This document shows positions 4,013-5,917 of a stretch of DNA of 5,917 bases, piece after piece. The translations under genes were made by a program, and so were the position numbers. The notes beneath the pieces were generated by a model. That model was given only the letters and a program-made list of their open reading frames with translations, did not search any database and had not been told where the DNA came from. How positions within the stretch are numbered: position 1 is the stretch's first letter; each line of letters starts with the position of its first letter. The stretch comes from Phycisphaerae bacterium (GTDB taxonomy: Bacteria > Planctomycetota > Phycisphaerae > Sedimentisphaerales > UBA12454): assembly GCA_028712345.1 (NCBI GenBank), contig JAQTQF010000121.1, forward strand, positions 1-5,917. The letters run 5' to 3'.

Positions 4013-5698
4013 TCATCCTGTAAGCAGTTCAAATTCTTCGGGGCTTAGCGTTTGTCTTAATTTGCTCAGCGCGATAAGTTCGATTTGGCGAACTCGTTCT
4101 TTGCTTAGCTTTAGTTCATCGCCGATTTGTTTGAGAGTTTTGAATTTCTTTTTTACCATCGTGCCGGTCAGTCCGAAATGGTAACGGATAACATACTGTT
4201 CCCGCTCGGTCAGGTTATCCTCCATTATCTGCTCAAGACTTCTGCGGGTACTTTCAATCAGTTCTATCCCTGCAAGTCTGTCCTGCTGTGTTTTTTCAAC
4301 TGCTGAGCGGCCGTGCAGAAAGCTTCGTTCTGTGCGCGCCGCTTCGGCGGGCAGAAATCTGGCGAACTGTCTTGCGATTACCCACACCGCATAGGTGCTG
4401 AACCTGAACCCCCTGACATAATCGAATTTTTCAACTGCTCTTATAAGCGCGATATTGCCCTCGCTGATAAGGTCGGCCAGGTTCGCCCCTGCCGTGTGCC
4501 GGCCTGCAACCCGCACGACAAGTTTCAGATTCGCCTCTATTATCAGATTTTTTATCCGCTCGGCCTGATTCAAATACTGCTCGGCTCTCTGAGCGGCTTT
4601 TGCGCAGGGAGCGGTCAGGCTTAAATGGTGAATCGTTTCGGCGGCAATGTATTTCAGAAAATTATATCTCCTGAAAAGTTCGGCCTCCTGCTGACGGTTT
4701 AGCATAGGAATTTTTTGTATCGTATCTACAAACTCCTGCCAGTTTGCCTCGGTCTTATTTTTTGTTTTGTCTAAAATCCCCTTCGGGATTCTTCTGACAG
4801 GCACCGGCAGAGACAGGATTTTCTGTTCGGCATCTGGCAGGATAAACTCAGGGCTTTCGATATATTCTATATGAGCAGAAAGAAGCTTTCTTATTCGGCG
4901 GCGGTTTATAACCCTGTATATCGAGCTTGTGCTTTTATTAAATTTGGCGGCAATTTGGTTTACCGGTGAGCCAGATTCGTATAGATTATAAACGGCAACA
5001 GTTTCGCGTGAGCCGAGAAGGACGCCGGGGTTTTTGAAAATCTGTTTTTTCTGATTTTTCTCAGCGTCAATTATTATCAGCCTGATTGTCTCTTTTGCTC
5101 TTTTGAAATGGGCGGCAACTTTTTTTATTGTTGCGGTTCTGCTTGATGTTTCCTGAGAGTTGAGTTTTTGTGCCATTTCGAGAATCTGCATTTTGACTGC
5201 CGGGGAAATCGTGCTGAATTTCGAGGCTTTCTCTACGAGCTGGGGATTGGCGGAAGCAAATTCATTAACAACCGATTCCCTGAAACCTGTCTGAAGAGTG
5301 TTGCCTGCAAAAATATATTTTCTTGCAAGCAGGCCTTTCTTTCGCCACCGTTCAATCGTTCTTGCGGAAACATTAAATTTTTCAGCCAGGGTATTTATAG
5401 AATAGATTTTTTCTCTTTGTCCGCCAGCGGATAATTTCAGTCTCGCACTTGCCCGCAGTATATATATCGGTAAATCGCGCAACAATTCGGCACCGAGGAT
5501 TGTTTGCCGGCCGGGCTGGTGTTTTGGACGATAGCCGGTGATTTTGAAACATATAAATTCGTAGGGATATTCCCTGCCTGATTCGACTATTCGATAAAGA
5601 TCCTCGGCGGCAGCAAGCTGTTTGAGCTGCTGGTTTTTAGGTACAAAGCTCGTCCCCATAAGTAGTTGTGCAACAACGGGATTTTTTATCTTCTGCAT
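4013..5698 (-). CDS. Planctomycete-type sigma-70 family RNA polymerase sigma factor with N-terminal HTH segments
   Basis: A 561-residue sigma factor that would direct RNA polymerase to a promoter class. The C-terminal third is sigma-70: a 1.2-like segment (about 318-350), region 2 at 384-450 (NLKLVVRVAGRH, LADLISEGNIALIRAVEKFDY, RGFRFSTYAVWVIARQFARFL) covering core binding and -10 recognition, and region 4 at 486-551 with the HTH TLKQIGDELKLSKERVRQIE (521-540) for the -35. Only about 35 residues separate the two regions, too few for a full region 3. The N-terminal half has YEFICFKITGYRP (46-58), then HTH-like segments at about 101-125 (MerR-like INTLAEKFNVSARTIERWRKKG), 190-210 and 245-267 (PVNQIAAKFNKSTSSIYRVIN). 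This layout is familiar to me from planctomycete genomes. ATG 5698 is preceded by a promoter almost touching it and no ribosome site. Whether this is the housekeeping or an alternative factor cannot be decided here. The frame is intact. Confidence 0.9.
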   Translation of the reverse strand: MQKIKNPVVAQLLMGTSFVPKNQQLKQLAAAEDLYRIVESGREYPYEFICFKITGYRPKHQPGRQTILGAELLRDLPIYILRASARLKLSAGGQREKIYSINTLAEKFNVSARTIERWRKKGLLARKYIFAGNTLQTGFRESVVNEFASANPQLVEKASKFSTISPAVKMQILEMAQKLNSQETSSRTATIKKVAAHFKRAKETIRLIIIDAEKNQKKQIFKNPGVLLGSRETVAVYNLYESGSPVNQIAAKFNKSTSSIYRVINRRRIRKLLSAHIEYIESPEFILPDAEQKILSLPVPVRRIPKGILDKTKNKTEANWQEFVDTIQKIPMLNRQQEAELFRRYNFLKYIAAETIHHLSLTAPCAKAAQRAEQYLNQAERIKNLIIEANLKLVVRVAGRHTAGANLADLISEGNIALIRAVEKFDYVRGFRFSTYAVWVIARQFARFLPAEAARTERSFLHGRSAVEKTQQDRLAGIELIESTRRSLEQIMEDNLTEREQYVIRYHFGLTGTMVKKKFKTLKQIGDELKLSKERVRQIELIALSKLRQTLSPEEFELLTG

Positions 5699-5704
5699 AT
5701 AGTA

Positions 5705-5734
5705 ATTGTAATATCACCGGCAGACGAAAGTCAA
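5705..5734 (-). promoter_or_regulatory. Promoter of the sigma gene; transcript possibly leaderless
   Basis: On the minus strand TTGACT (5734-5729) and TACAAT (5710-5705) each match consensus at 5 of 6 positions with an 18-bp spacer. Only 6 nt separate the -10 box from ATG 5698, so initiation would fall at or within a base or two of the start codon. No Shine-Dalgarno sequence precedes this ATG, which fits a leaderless mRNA. Confidence 0.5.
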
Positions 5735-5760
5735 GATTTATGCGGATTTTTGGCATATAA

Positions 5761-5779
5761 CCAGGTGTCAAACAACTGG
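5761..5779. promoter_or_regulatory. 19-bp dyad, possible regulator binding site
   Basis: CCAGGTGTCAAACAACTGG is symmetric as CCAG-N-TGT-CAA-ACA-N-CTGG, with one mismatched pair and a 3-bp centre. Its centre (5770) is about 72 bp upstream of the predicted sigma transcription start, between that promoter and the terminator of the incoming transcript. It could bind an activator or a dimeric regulator. A hairpin role is less likely with such a short loop. Confidence 0.35.
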
Positions 5780-5787
5780 GAAATGAC

Positions 5788-5818
5788 AAAAAAACGGCGT
5801 CAAAATAACGCCGGTTTG
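5788..5818 (-). terminator. Rho-independent terminator of a minus-strand transcript from the right
   Basis: On the minus strand CGGCGT (5813-5808), a 7-nt loop and ACGCCG (5800-5795) are followed by seven T (5794-5788). AAA upstream can also pair with the start of the T-run. This is a standard intrinsic terminator. It lies upstream of the sigma gene, so it insulates that gene from a transcript entering from beyond the right edge; all three minus frames between 5819 and 5917 contain stops. Confidence 0.72.
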
Positions 5819-5831
5819 AATTCTCTAAAAT

Positions 5832-5917
5832 GGACAAGCTTAAGGCGACCTCTAAAAACTTGTCCTGGCGAAAGTGGGGATGTCATTGCCGGGAGCAAAG
5901 GGATGAATCAGTCTCTA
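5832..5917. repeat. Dispersed-repeat sequence at the right edge (CTTGTCC... and degenerate ATTCCC-type unit)
   Basis: GGACAAG (5832-5838) and CTTGTCC (5859-5865) form a 7-bp inverted repeat. The following CTTGTCCTGGCGAAAG and GATGTCATTGCCGGGAG words resemble interspersed repeats widely seen in environmental genomes ('CTTGTCCTGAGCGAAG', 'GTCATTCCCG...'). On the minus strand 5911-5879 reads like a degenerate version of the ATTCCC unit at 3230-3249, including AATGAC. The sequence runs off the window. A plus-strand frame is open from ATG 5830 but looks like a by-product of the repeat. Confidence 0.4.

Noticed and set aside
5766..5771. TTGACA on the minus strand as a -35 box for the sigma gene
   Set aside because: No -10-like hexamer occurs 16-18 bp downstream. 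The word is better explained as part of the 19-bp dyad.
5830..5917. Plus-strand open frame from ATG 5830 to the window edge
   Set aside because: No ribosome site or promoter. The translation (..KWGCHCREQRDES..) looks like the read-through of a dispersed palindromic repeat, and the frame is short and unfinished.

Overview
The window looks like part of a Planctomycetota genome, probably of the Phycisphaerae/Sedimentisphaerales kind. The main clue is the large minus-strand gene at 4013-5698. It encodes a sigma-70 family factor with a long N-terminal half carrying several helix-turn-helix segments, an architecture I know from planctomycetes. The AP2-type HNH protein with an 'RYRKKRYG..FRRI' lead-in also fits planctomycete families I remember. 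This assignment rests on recalled families, not on a search.

Layout, left to right. (1) The C-terminal part of an RNase Z-like metallo-beta-lactamase-fold protein runs off the left edge (1-564, +). (2) A short spacer follows, filled with degenerate heptamer and 9-12-bp tandem repeats (556-680). (3) A compact type II restriction-modification operon lies on the minus strand. A D12-class adenine methyltransferase (1819-2772) comes first, and its 3' end overlaps the start of a SacI-like PD-(D/E)XK endonuclease (708-1850) by 32 nt. (4) A 600-bp non-coding stretch (2776-3374) holds the operon's likely control region, a good divergent sigma-70 promoter, and a string of six short palindromes, two of which share a 29-bp repeat. 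(5) An HNH/AP2 endonuclease-like gene (3375-3974, +) is convergent with (6) the sigma factor gene (4013-5698, -). (7) Upstream of the sigma gene are a promoter so close to the ATG that the mRNA may be leaderless, a 19-bp dyad, and a clear rho-independent terminator for a minus-strand transcript arriving from the right. The last ~90 bp are dispersed-repeat sequence.

The restriction-modification pair is the only evident functional system. The methyltransferase would protect host DNA and the endonuclease would cut unmodified incoming DNA. Methyltransferase-first order, the nested endonuclease start and a direct repeat at the presumed operon promoter suggest that expression is ordered and perhaps autoregulated. 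The HNH/AP2 gene resembles a stand-alone mobile endonuclease and is not obviously part of this pair. I do not see an undescribed multi-gene system. The least explained features are the palindrome array behind its own promoter, the recurring heptanucleotide arrays in the spacers, and the multi-HTH sigma factor.
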